NCBI GenBank assembly: GCA_905221605.1
Contig: CAJNDS010002379.1
Coordinates: 1,137,001 to 1,201,000, forward strand
DNA: 64,000 nt
Direction of reading: 5' to 3'
Source of the DNA: Symbiodinium natans
Lineage: Eukaryota; Sar; Dinophyceae; Suessiales; Symbiodiniaceae
The notes under the pieces were generated by a model, which was not told the DNA's origin, ran no database searches, and worked only from the letters and a program-made list of their open reading frames with translations. Positions 55,192 to 64,000 of this stretch are shown piece by piece. Position numbers and translations under genes: made by a program. Each line of letters begins with the position of its first letter. Position 1 is the stretch's first letter.

Positions 55192-55253
55192 AGGCGCAGG
55201 CCCTGTGCCTCCACCGACCTCTTGATTCATTGCCGGCCTCAGAGAGTTGGGTT
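55192..55253 (+). CDS. candidate exon, unknown protein (weak)
   Basis: GGCGCAG|GCCCTG acceptor and 20 codons (LHRPLDSLPASESWVAQ) to CTCAG|G. Protein-like, no domain recognised. Confidence 0.25.
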
Positions 55254-55259
55254 GCTCAG

Positions 55260-55800
55260 GGTTCAAAGGGTTTGAGGGTTTAGGGTTTAGGGCTAGGGTT
55301 TAGGGTTTAGGGTTTAGGGCTAGGATTTGGGGGTTATAGAGTTTAGGGTCTCAGACTTTAGGACTTTGGGGTTGAGGGTTTAAAGGGTTTCGGGAGTGTA
55401 GTTGTTTTTTTTGAGGGAGGGGGGGGGGTTCAGGGCTTTCGGTTCTACAGACGGTTTAAACATGTTCTGGGTTCATGGTTCAGGTTCACGGGTTCTTCAG
55501 GGAGGGGGGCTCAGGAGGGTATGTAACCCAAGGTTCGCTGACACTTATCACTCTTGCCAAAGGCTCCCTAAGCTTCCCTAAGGTTCCCTAGGCTCCTTCC
55601 CCCATGAACCCCCTCCCGCAAGAACCTTATAATCAGGTTTGCAGATTCCGGTTTTAGGGTTTCAGGCCTTAGGGTTGGGATATTAAGGTCTCGGGCTTAG
55701 GGTTTTGGGGTTCTGCATGTTGAGGGCTCAGTTTCTTTTGCAGAGTTCTTTTGTCCGGCAGGCTTTAGGTTGGGGTTTAGAGGGTACAGGGTTTAGGGTT
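55260..55800. repeat. decayed TTTAGGG sequence
   Basis: Short TTTAGGG runs (55278-55320) and many one-off variants. 55520-55640 has CCCTAAGCTTCCCTAAGG-type sequence similar to 63700-63750. No gene seen. Confidence 0.7.
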
Positions 55801-55917
55801 AAAGAAGGCTTAGAAACGGCAGCTAAAGACCAACTAGGTCAACGGGGACAGGGTAGATAAGGTGTGTCAGTCAGGTGTCTTTGACTGAATGTACTGGTGC
55901 TGACATCATTGAGCACA

Positions 55918-56158
55918 ATGGCGGCGTACGTTCATAGCACGTGGAACATCCCACCGGTTGCCGTGGACCAGATCAGAAATACTGTGAAACGACAGGCTGC
56001 TAATGCAGTCAGTGACCGTCGGGACTGCTGAGGATGTGGGCCCGCTGCTCAACAGCACTGTCACAGTCACTGGCCTTGGTTTTGTGAACGGGAAAAGCCG
56101 CATGAAGCACCAACCGGTTGCACCGAGCTTCATCAAAAGCGGTTCTGACCAATCTACC
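55918..56158 (+). CDS. possible two-part coding region (weak)
   Basis: An ATG at 55918 (MAAYVHSTWNIPPVAVDQI) opens 38 codons. A second plus frame from about 56005 stays open 52 codons (VGTAEDVGPLLNSTVTV, VNGKSRMKHQPVAP) to TAA at 56160. A minus frame of 76 codons competes. No domain; could be two exons or chance. Confidence 0.25.
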
Positions 56159-56159
56159 T

Positions 56160-57172
56160 AAACCCTAAAAACCTTAAACCCTAAACCCTAAACCCCAAAC
56201 CCTAAATCCTAAACCCTACAGCCTAAATCCTAAATCCTAAACCCTACACTCTAAACCCTACCTGCCTACCTGCCTACCTACCTACCTACCTACCTACCTC
56301 CAAATCCTCAACTAATCCCTAACCTTCGAACCCTGAAGCCTTAAACATCACACCCCAAACGTCGCAAAGGCATTCATCACTTGATCGCCGCTTTGTGGCC
56401 CGATGGCGGAGGCTCCTTGTGGGATGTTGAAGTTTTAGGGTTTGGTGTTTAGAGTGTTGGCTTAAGTGTTTGGGGTTTGGGGGTTTGGGGTTAGGGTTTA
56501 GGGTTTGGGGTTTGGGGTTTGGGGTTTGGGGTTTGGGGCTTAATTGCTTAGAGGATTCGAGTGGCTTAGTACGAAGTAACTAGACTTTTCAATGCCCGGC
56601 CCTAAGCCCTAAACCTAAAAAGGCACCTTAGTTGGGGCGATCTTCTTGAAAGGCACTGCCGATTCACTACTTACTCAGTCTGGCGATTCTCAAGGCTTTT
56701 CGACTGGTTCTTACTAGGGAATGATGATTCTTAGTAGGGACTGAATCAAGTAGCTACCCTAGAGGACCCCTTAAACGAGAACATATAATATAGGGTTTAG
56801 GGTTTAGGGTTTAGGGTTTAGGGTTTAGGGTTTAGGGTTCTGCCTCATCCCCCCATTCCCTACTAAGACCCCGTACCTTTAGCGTGCTTGAGGGCCATGG
56901 AAGATGGAAGCGAACACTGCCGCTGGGCCCTAAACCCTACACCCTAAATCCTAAACCCTAAGCCCTAAACCCTAAACCCTAAACCCCAAACCCTAAATCC
57001 TCAGCCCTAAGCCCTAAGCCCTAAGCCCTAAGCCTTAAGCGGCATGCAATCTCCTAGGCCCTAAACCCTAAACCCTAAACCCTAAACCCTAAACCCTAAA
57101 CCCTAAACCCTAAACCCTAAACCCTATACCCTATACCCTATACCCTAAACCCTATACCCTAAACCCTAAGGT
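56160..57172. repeat. telomere-type tracts with islands
   Basis: CCCTAAA at 56160-56260 and 57058-57172, TTTGGGG at 56460-56540, TTTAGGG at 56790-56842, and (CCTA)n at 56262-56297. Island 56368-56431 is open (LIAALWPDGGGSLWDVE) after AAAG|G; island 56700-56760 has a TTCTTACTAGGG / TTCTTAGTAGGG pair. Confidence 0.8.
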
Positions 57173-57206
57173 CCCAGCCCTGACCGTCTGGAGCAGCTCC
57201 TGCAGG
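57173..57206 (+). CDS. candidate exon (weak)
   Basis: After CCCTAAG|G, PSPDRLEQLLQ is open up to CTGCAG|GCTTTG (GC donor). The Leu pattern could fit an ankyrin helix of the gene that follows, but it is very short. Confidence 0.2.
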
Positions 57207-57753
57207 CTTTGGGTTCGGGGGGTTCGGACGTGGTGGGTTTAGGGTTTAGGGTTTAGGGTTTAGGGTTTAGGGTTTAGGGTTTAGGGCTGAGGATTTCGGG
57301 TTTCGGGTTCCCCAAAGCCAAGAGAGGAGAGAGGTGGACTGGTTTGAGGGTTTAGGGTTCCGGGTTTAGGGTTTAGGGTTTAGGGCACTGTGTTTTTTTT
57401 TTCGCGGTCGCAGTAGCGGCTTGGGAATTCGAGATGGCTTAGGGTTTTTGGTTTAGGGTTTAGGGTTTAGGGCGTTTAGGATTTTTTTTTTTTTTTTGGG
57501 GGGGGGGGGTAGGAGTATTCCACCATATTCTGCCCAGTCATCATGAGTGGATGGGCTCTGCCCGCCCGCATCCGGCTTGGCACTTGCTACCAAAACCGTA
57601 CGTGTTTAAGGCTCAGGGTTTCGCCTCAAACCCTAAAATCCTAAACCCTAAACCCTAACCCCTAAACCCTAAACCCTAATCCCCTAAGTCTCTACACCCA
57701 GCACTGTTGGTCCCTTCGTAAGGCTCAAGCAGTTCGTCCTTGCCGCTTGCCTT

Positions 57754-57825
57754 GCCATGGCGAACGCAGCCCCTGCTCCGACCCAGCTTCCCCACTTCCT
57801 CGACCTGGAGATCTTACAGGAGTCA
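57754..57825 (+). CDS. candidate initiator exon, unknown protein
   Basis: GCCATGG start at 57758 with MANAAPAPTQLPHFLDLEIL, then TTACAG|GAGTCA (GA donor) before a CCCTAAA tract. It might be the first exon of the ankyrin gene downstream on the same strand; the link is not shown by sequence. Confidence 0.3.
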
Positions 57826-58375
57826 CCCTAAACCCTAAACCCTAAACCCTAAACCCTAAACCCTAAACCCTAAACCCTAAACCCTAAACCCTAAACCCTG
57901 AACCCTGAACCCTAAACCCTGAACCCTGAACCCTGAACCCTAAACCCTAAACCCTAAACCCTAAGCCCATGATGATCATGATTGTTGCTATTTGTTAGCT
58001 ACTTTGCTTGTTGTTTTCTACCATGACCCTTGCTATTCTCATTACCCTTGTGATCATTGTTGTCATTGCTTATTATGTTTGTCGTTGGAATCGTATATCG
58101 ACTGTTAGGAGATGTTGGGAGATGAACATTCACCGGATGGCATCGTGCAGCACGCCGGTAGATGAGGTTTCGAAACGGCTTTCAGAGTAGCAGCTAAACC
58201 CGAGTACCCGAACCCTAAACCTCCGTTCAAATCCGTATAGGGTTTAGGGGTTTAGGGGGTTTAGGGGTTAGGGGTTTACGGGTTTAGGGTTTAGGGTTTG
58301 GGTTTAGGGTGTAGGGTTTAGGGTTTGGGGTTTAGGGTTTAGGGCATTAAATGCCTTGCAAGCCCCTCTTTCCCC

Positions 58376-58500
58376 GCAAGCCCCGGAGCGGCGAGGAGCT
58401 GCGAGACGAAGAGACAGACAAGGATCCGCAGCGAAAGCGGAGGCACCTGGAGTCCGAAAAGTGCGCGCGGGACCTGCGCGAGTTCCTCCAGGCCATGGGA
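58376..58500 (+). CDS. candidate exon, charged helical segment
   Basis: After CCGCAAG, about 41 open codons (SGEELRDEETDKDPQRKRR and ESEKCARDLREFLQAMGD) up to a TTTAGGG tract. The strongly charged helix suggests coiled coil or disordered linker. Same strand as the ankyrin exons. Confidence 0.35.
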
Positions 58501-58735
58501 GATGGGGTTCAGGGTTTTAGGGTTTAGGGTTTAGGGTTTAGGGTTTAGGGCTTCGGGTTCAGGGTTTAGGGTTCAGGGTTCAGGGTTTAGGGATTAAGGA
58601 TGAATACGGACCATCCCAAGAAATGAGGATTGGCAACGTTCGTCTGCTTAAGGGATCTTCCTGAAGATGTTTTGGGGGCGCCGGGGTTTAGGGAGTTTGG
58701 GGTTTCAGGGTTGTTCGGGGGTTTCTGTGTTTACA

Positions 58736-58821
58736 GTTTGACCCGCCGCCCGGCCGCAACCAAGCCTTTTAGAATGATCGACCTTGCCGGAGCAGACTAC
58801 GAGGCAATGTGCTTGGCTTAG
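58736..58821 (+). CDS. candidate exon ending in a stop
   Basis: GTTTACAG acceptor, then a frame with KPFRMIDLAGADYEAMCLA to TAG at 58821. Another frame stops early. Could be a terminal exon; no domain recognised. Confidence 0.3.
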
Positions 58822-59082
58822 CAATCCTTTTGCAGAGTACATGTCCAAAGCCCAAAAGCCTAGATCCCTACAGCCCTAAACCCTAAACCCTAAACCCTAA
58901 ACCCTAAACCCTAAACCCTAAACCCTAAACCCTAAACCCTAAACCCTAAACCCTAAACCCTAAACCCTAAACCTAACCCTAAACCCTAAACCCTAAACCC
59001 TAAACCCTAAACCCTAAACCCTAAACCCTAAACCCTAAACCCTAAACCCCAAACCCTAAACCCCAAACCCCAAAAGCCGAAG

Positions 59083-59330
59083 CCGAAGGCCCACCAGTTC
59101 TCAGAGGATGTCACGGAACCCAGGATACGCTCTTCCTGCTGGAGCTTCTTCAGGCCAAGGGTTCGGGGTTTAGGGTTTAGGGTTTAAGGGTTTAGGGTTT
59201 AGGGTTTAGGGTTTAGGGTTTAGGGTTTGGGGTGCTATGTGGGCTCTACTCAGGGTCCTCTGTACCAGACTTCGAGGCCGGCTTAGAAGTGCAGTTTCCT
59301 GGGGGTCCGGGGCTTGAGGGTACATGGTTT
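59083..59330 (+). CDS. candidate exons between telomeric tracts (weak)
   Basis: 59083-59157 is open with CHGTQDTLFLLELLQAK, and 59248-59300 with SSVPDFEAGLEVQ after CTCAG. Both are on the strand of the ankyrin gene and upstream of it. They are separated by TTTAGGG 59165-59232. Confidence 0.25.
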
Positions 59331-59334
59331 GGGG

Positions 59335-59870
59335 TTAGAACCCCTAAACCCTAAACCCTAAACCCTAAACCCTAAACCCTAAACCCTAAACTCTAAACCC
59401 TAAGTTCTCAGGCTCAGGGTTTGGTGTAGGGTTTAGGGCTTGGGGCTTACGTTTGAGGGTTGAGGTTTAGGGCAGTTTCAGGGCCTATTCAGGACTAAAC
59501 CTCACCCCCAACGCTGAACCCCGAACCCCTGAACCCTCACCCTCGAACTCTGAACCCTAAACCCCCAAAACCTTGAACTCGAAATCCTAAACCCTCAGCC
59601 CTAGCCTACCCCCTAAACCCTGGAAACCCTGAAAACCCTAAACCCTATACTCGAACCCGAAAAGACCCTAAAAAGCATAAACCCTGAAAAACCCCAACCC
59701 CAAAACCCCACACCCTAAACCCTGAACAACCCTAGACCTTAAACCCTAAACCCTAAACCCTAAACCCTAAACCCTAAACCCTAAACCCTAAACCCTAAAC
59801 CCTAAACCCTAAACCCTAAACCCTAAACCCTAAACCCTGAACCCTGAACCCTGAACCCTGAACCCTGTCT
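59335..59870. repeat. telomere-type tracts
   Basis: CCCTAAA at 59340-59402 and 59735-59868; decayed CCCTGAA/CCCGAA sequence between. No gene seen. Confidence 0.85.
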
Positions 59871-59878
59871 ATGCCTAG

Positions 59879-62671
59879 GCCAGAGCGGACCTTCCCCCTT
59901 CACGTGGCTGCTGGTCTGGGCGATCCGCAGCCCCTCTGCTCGCCCAAAGGTTCGGGTTTAGGGTTTAGGGTTTAGGGTGTAGGGTTTAGGGTTTCGGATC
60001 TAGGGTTTAGGGGTTTAGGGGATTGGGCTCAAGAATGCTGTGTTTCATATGGTCGCGGGGTTCAGGGTTTCGGCTTGAATCCTAAACCCTAAAGCCTAAA
60101 GCCTAAACCCGAAACCCTAAAAAACAGTAGAAAAAGAAATACGGGGCGAAGTCCCCTGTAAGCCTTGCGCCACTTGAAGCACACATAAGTTGCCTCACCC
60201 CCCGTGCCCCCTTCTGCAACTTGTCTTGAGAAGTTTAGGGTTTAGGGTTTAGGGTTTAGGGGAATATGAAGGATTTGGTCTTGGATTATCATCTTCCTCC
60301 GCCCATGACCAGCCAGTCTTAAGTGGGTTTAGGAGCAGGGGTTTTGGGTTCGGGTTTCGGGTTTCTCTGAGGGTAGTTTCATGGGCCCTTAAATATGGTC
60401 CGCAACCTCCTTTGTAGGGTTTTGATGTATGTACCCTTAATTTGTATAGGGTATATAAGGGGTTCTCAGATGTAACCTGGGCCCTAAGCCCTAAAGCCCT
60501 AACCCCTAGCCCCTAACCCTAAACCCTGCACCCTAAACCCCCCCTTTAAGGGGTTTAGGGTTCCTCGCATGGTGCAAGATGTCTTTCCATCTCCGACCCT
60601 AGAACGCCCTCAGCTGCTCTCCCTCCTACCCTAAGAGCCAGCAAGTCCCCCAAACCCTAATTCCGAAGCCCTAAACCCTAAACCCTAAACCCTAAACCCT
60701 AAACCCTAAACCCTAAACCCTAAACCCCAAACCCTAAACCCTAAACCCTAAACCCGAAACCCTAAACGCTACACCCTAAACCCTAACATTGTCTCAAGGC
60801 TTGTCCAGGTTCTGTTGAAGAACCGCGCGAACCCGCAGGTGCTTTGAACTTTCTCAAGGAAGTTACATTGGTCGCTTGTTGCTTTCTTTCTTAGTAGCTG
60901 AGTGAGTGCACTTTACACTTTTTGGGATACTATAACCCCCTCTAGAACTGAAAGAGTACACTTTTTGGGGGGCTTAAGAACTCAGCAACTAAGCTTTCAA
61001 GGTTTATAGGGTTTAGGGTTTGGGCCATGGGTTTTCGGGGTATAGAAGGGGTATAGCAGGGTTCCCCAAGTACAGGCCCACAAATAATAAGGGACCTGAG
61101 AACTTTGAGCGCGAGGGGCTTCAGGAGTTCAGGATTTCCGGTTTAGGGTTCAGGGTTTGGGGGTTTAGGGTTTAGGGTTAGGGGTTGAGGTTTTAGGGCC
61201 TGGCGCTGCGGCCTAGGGTTTGGGGTTATCGGGTTTACGGTTTTGGGGTTCAGGGGTTTTGGGCTCAGGGTTTAGGGTTCAGCGGTTGTCGGGTTTTAGG
61301 GTGTTAAGGTTTAGGGCTTCGTGAATTCCGGGGTATGCCCACAGGGCTGGGCCGCTCCTGAAGAAGAAGAAGAAGAAGAAGAAGAAGAAGAAGAAGAAGA
61401 AGAAGAAGAAGAAGAAGAAGAAGAAGAAGAAGAAGAAGAAGAAGAAGAAGAAGAAGAAGAAGAAGAAGAATAAAAAGAAGAAGAAGAAGAAGCTCTAAAC
61501 CCCCCAGTAAGCCCCTAAACCCTGAACCCTAAACCCCAATCCCCAAACCCTAAATCCTGAAACCCTAAGCCCTAAATCCTGAACCCTAAGCCCTAAACGC
61601 GAAGCCCTAAACCCTGAACCCCTAAACCCTAAACCCTAAACGCTAAACCCCAAATCCTAAACCCTAAACCCTAGGGGTTTAGTGGTTGGGAGGGTATGAG
61701 GGCTAGAGTCTCGGGGCTTGCGGGTTTGGGGCTTGCGTGTTGTGTGTGCTTGTTGGGCGCCAGGGCATGGGTTTAGGGTTTAGGGTTTGGGTTTAGGGTT
61801 TAGGGTTTGGGGTTTAGGGTTTAGGGTTTAGGGTCTAGGGTTTAGGGTTTAGGGTCTAGGGTTTAGGGTTCAGGGTTTAGGCTTCAGGGTTCAGGGTTTA
61901 GGGTTCATGGTTTAGGGTTTAGGGTTCAGGGCTTTGGGTTTAGGGGTTTTGGCCATGCTAGGGCGTAAGTGAAGGGTTTGCCGGCTTTCGAGATTGATGG
62001 CTTCAGGCTCAGGGAAATCACGGAAACCCAGCCTAACCCTAAACCCTAAACCCTAAACCCTAAACCCTAAACCCTAAACCCTCAACCCTCAACCCTAAAC
62101 CCTAAACCCTAAACCCTAAACCCTAAACCCTAGACCCTAAACCCTACACCCTAGACCCTAGACCCTAAACCCTACACCCTAAACCCTGAACCCTAAACCC
62201 TAAACCCCACAACCTCAAGAAAGCCGTAAATCCTAAACCCTGGAGGCCGCTGGGTTTAGGCTTTAGGGTTTCGGGTTTAGGGTTCGGTTGGGATGTTCTC
62301 CCATATACCAACAGTCCTTGATAGGGATTATAAGAGGGGGTACTATTATCCTTATTAAGGACTGCTAGTATAAGGGGGAACATCCCAAGAATCCCAGGCC
62401 GTAAGCCGTAAAAACCCTAGGCCCTCAACCCCAAACCCTAAACCCCAACATGTAAACCCGAAACCCCAAAATTCTAGAGCCTAAACCCCAAACCCCAAAC
62501 CCCAAACCCCAAACACTAAACCCTAAACCCTAAACCCTAAACCCTAAACCCTAAACCCTAAACCCCTAAACCCCTAAACCCGAAACTGTGAGGGACTCTT
62601 GGCCTCAACCCCGCGCAGGCCACCGATTCGGCAGGGAAGACCGCGTTGGATGTGGCTCTCAAGTCAGACAG
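59879..62671 (+). CDS. ankyrin-repeat protein, three exons of one repeat unit
   Basis: Exon 59879-59929 reads ERTFPLHVAAGLGDPQ (CCTAG acceptor, CA|GCCCC donor, GC type). Exon 60799-60838 reads LVQVLLKNRANPQ (CTCAAG acceptor, CAG|GTGC donor). Exon 62619-62671 reads ATDSAGKTALDVALKSD (CGCAG acceptor, AG|GTGG donor). Phases agree and the pieces in order reproduce the canonical ankyrin pattern (PLHvAA..GD..lVqvLL..gAnp.a.D..GkTaLdvA). Introns of 869 bp and 1780 bp consist largely of CCCTAAA/TTTAGGG plus a (GAA)n array. Ankyrin repeats mediate protein binding; other domains are not visible. Upstream candidates at 57754, 58376 and 59083-59157 (DTLFLLELLQAK) may belong to it. Confidence 0.7.
59930..60798. 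repeat. ankyrin-gene intron with telomeric repeats
   Basis: TTTAGGG at 59955-60015 and 60234-60262; CCCTAAA at 60480-60540 and 60665-60785. Other sequence shows no coding signal. Confidence 0.75.
61356..61490. repeat. (GAA)n microsatellite
   Basis: About 44 GAA triplets with one TAAAAA interruption, within the second ankyrin-gene intron. It could read as poly-Glu after CCACAG|GGCTGGGCC, but the ankyrin frame joins without it. Confidence 0.95.
61500..62585. repeat. telomere-type tracts, variant-rich
   Basis: CCCTAAA at 61505-61675, 62033-62200 and 62515-62585; TTTAGGG at 61770-61950. The island 61955-62030 has an open plus frame (GLPAFEIDGFRLREITETQ) that is a possible alternative exon. Confidence 0.85.
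62288..62388. mobile_element. MITE family 2 member (101 bp)
   Basis: TTGGGATGTTCTCCCATATA at the left and GTATAAGGGGGAACATCCCAA at the right, with AACAGTCCTTGA / TTAAGGACTGCT inside. Exactly the length of the 39726 element. No target duplication visible. Confidence 0.75.
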
Positions 62672-63420
62672 GTGGGGGGGGGGGTTTAGGGTTTAGGGTT
62701 TAGGGTTCAGGGTTCAGGGTTCAGGGTTCAGGTTTGGGGCTTTCAGTTTAGGTTTTAGGGTCTAGGGTTTCGGGTTTAGGGTTCAGGGTTTTCTGAGTTG
62801 AGGGGTTGCCTTGTTGTCTTGGTGCAGGGGAAAGGGCTTCGGGTTTGGGGTGTCCGGATGTCCCATATCCCACCGGGGTTTACGGTTTAGGGTTTAGGGC
62901 TTGGGGTCTAGGGTTTCAGAGAATGGGGATTGGGTCGGAGCAGGTTTCCCTGTAAAGCCAAATGCTCCATCCCTCCGTAGACCCTGAATCCTAAACCACT
63001 CACTAAACCCTAAGCCAGTCAATCCTCAACCCTGAACCAGTCAACCCTCAACCCTAAACCATTTCTGAGCAAGCCCTAAGTAGCCCTAAACCCTAAACCC
63101 TAAACCCCCTAAACCCCAAACCCTAAACCCTAAACCCTAAACCCTAGACCCTAAACCCTAAGCCCGCAAACCTGACACCCTGAACCCTAAATCCAAAGCC
63201 GGCCTCATCCCTGCTTGCACAAACCCTATACTTCGTACTTGGAAGGGCTTTGACTTAGTAAGTAAGGTTCGTAAGTTGAGTTAAGGAGGGGGGGGGGTTT
63301 AGGGTTTCGGGTTCAGGGTTTCGCAGGGAATGAGGGAGCGGAGGGGTAGTCTATATCCTAAACCCGAGCCCCTATATAAGCCCTAAACCCCAAGTCCCAG
63401 ACTTGCCATAACCAAAACCC
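62672..63420. repeat. decayed telomere-type sequence
   Basis: TTTAGGG/TTCAGGG at 62686-62735, CCCTAAA at 63080-63165, and AACCAGTCAACCCTCAACC words at 63010-63060. No gene seen after the last ankyrin exon. Confidence 0.75.
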
Positions 63421-63590
63421 ATACACACATACATACATGCATGCATCCATACTACATACATACATACATACATACATACATACATACATACATACATACA
63501 TACATACATACATACATACATACATACATACATACATACATACATACATACATACACACATACATACATACCTACATACATACAGACACC
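63420..63590. repeat. (CATA)n microsatellite
   Basis: About 40 copies of CATA with CACA, CATG and GACA changes, then an ATTCC pentanucleotide block (63592-63622). ORFs over it (Thr-His-Ile or Tyr-Val-Cys) are artefacts. Confidence 0.95.
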
Positions 63591-63622
63591 ATTCCATTCT
63601 GTTCCATTCCATTCCATTCCAG

Positions 63623-64000
63623 AGTTATAGGGTTCTTAGGAGGTTCATGGGGGGGTTTAGGGTTTGGGGTTTAGGGTTTAGGGTTGGGGGTTCATGGGGG
63701 GGTAGGTACATAGGGAACCTTAGGGAAGCTTAGGGAGTATTAGGGAACCTGGGGTTACATACTGTATCCCCCTTGAACCCCCCTCCCTTAAGAACCCGAT
63801 AAGCTCCCTTAAGAACCCGATAAGCGAGAGGAGTTCAGAGTGCTTCTAGGAACTTGCCCTTCAGGGAAGGGGTGGAGTTCCCAGCTAGGAGCTTAAGGTT
63901 TAGGGTTAGGGGTTTACGGCTTCGGCCGTTCTTCTTTTGAAGTGCTTAGAGAGTCCCTCAAACCCAGTCACCCCCCCTTCGCTTAGGTTTAGGCTTTAGA
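63623..64000. other. decayed repeats, no gene recognised
   Basis: GGTTCATGGGGGGG occurs twice (63642, 63690), CTTAGGGAAGCTTAGGG steps at 63715-63750, and a tandem CTCCCTTAAGAACCCGATAAG pair at 63782-63825. No coding signal. Confidence 0.5.

Larger units (their letters stand above)
57825..59075. repeat. telomere-type tracts with exon-like islands
   Basis: CCCTAAA at 57825-57966, TTTAGGG at 58225-58345 and 58515-58600, and a very long CCCTAAA tract at 58867-59075. The AT-richer island 57970-58190 has a 60-codon frame with a hydrophobic N-terminus (VIIVVIAYYVCRWNR), which may encode a membrane segment or be chance. Confidence 0.85.

Noticed and set aside
57705-57760. Relict dinoflagellate spliced leader (GGCTCAAG at 57722, 36 bp before an ATG)
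   Set aside because: Only the last eight bases of the leader match; the preceding CCATTTT part is absent. Chance is likely.
63358-63733. ORFs of 77-98 codons (Thr-His-Ile or Tyr-Val-Cys repeats)
   Set aside because: Translations of the (CATA)n microsatellite.

Overview
The window looks like nuclear DNA of a dinoflagellate (alveolate). Four observations support this. (1) Telomere-type TTTAGGG/CCCTAAA tracts occur in both orientations through most of the window. (2) A fragment of an alveolate/dinoflagellate-type mitochondrial cob gene lies at 40651-40900. (3) Recognisable protein domains are broken into very short exons of 13-40 codons. (4) The inferred introns use GT, GC and GA donors, with short direct repeats at the two splice borders, which is a known dinoflagellate habit. 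No species is claimed. Almost all long open frames here are artefacts of microsatellites or minisatellites; the real coding signal is in short exons that a single-ORF scan misses.

Layout. 1-7000: unique DNA, a palindromic 41-bp repeat (1074-1262) and a dense field of telomeric tracts with a few weak exon-like pieces. 7000-10100: unique DNA and long trinucleotide arrays. 10100-12480: a 582-bp element with 44-bp terminal inverted repeats, and a second copy of its interior without them. 12484-21300: five tandem units of about 1.77 kb, the last carrying a 441-bp internal duplication. 21300-22080: repeats related to 10680-11110. 24760-41822: a plus-strand gene for an FAD-linked oxidoreductase of the berberine-bridge-enzyme type, in many small exons with introns full of telomeric repeats. 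Its inferred introns contain a degenerate Rep-like helicase remnant (33.1-33.9 kb), a small three-exon coiled-coil gene (35.65-35.97 kb), short inverted-repeat elements and the cob fragment. 42-47.5 kb: further exon-like pieces, including a probable SET-domain gene start (45608-46820). 47980-52430: a 4.4-kb segment bounded by inverted arms made of 21-bp and about 18-bp repeats, enclosing a 9-bp minisatellite; its right arm is split by a telomeric tract. 52.7-53.6 kb: GC-rich minisatellite. 53.7-63.0 kb: exon-like pieces and an ankyrin repeat split over three exons (59879-62671), again with telomeric-repeat introns.

The most notable theme is that telomere-type repeats are the main filler of introns in genuine protein genes here. 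They sometimes supply the splice donor (AAG|GTTTAGG), and they act as landing sites for, or interrupt, other mobile DNA.
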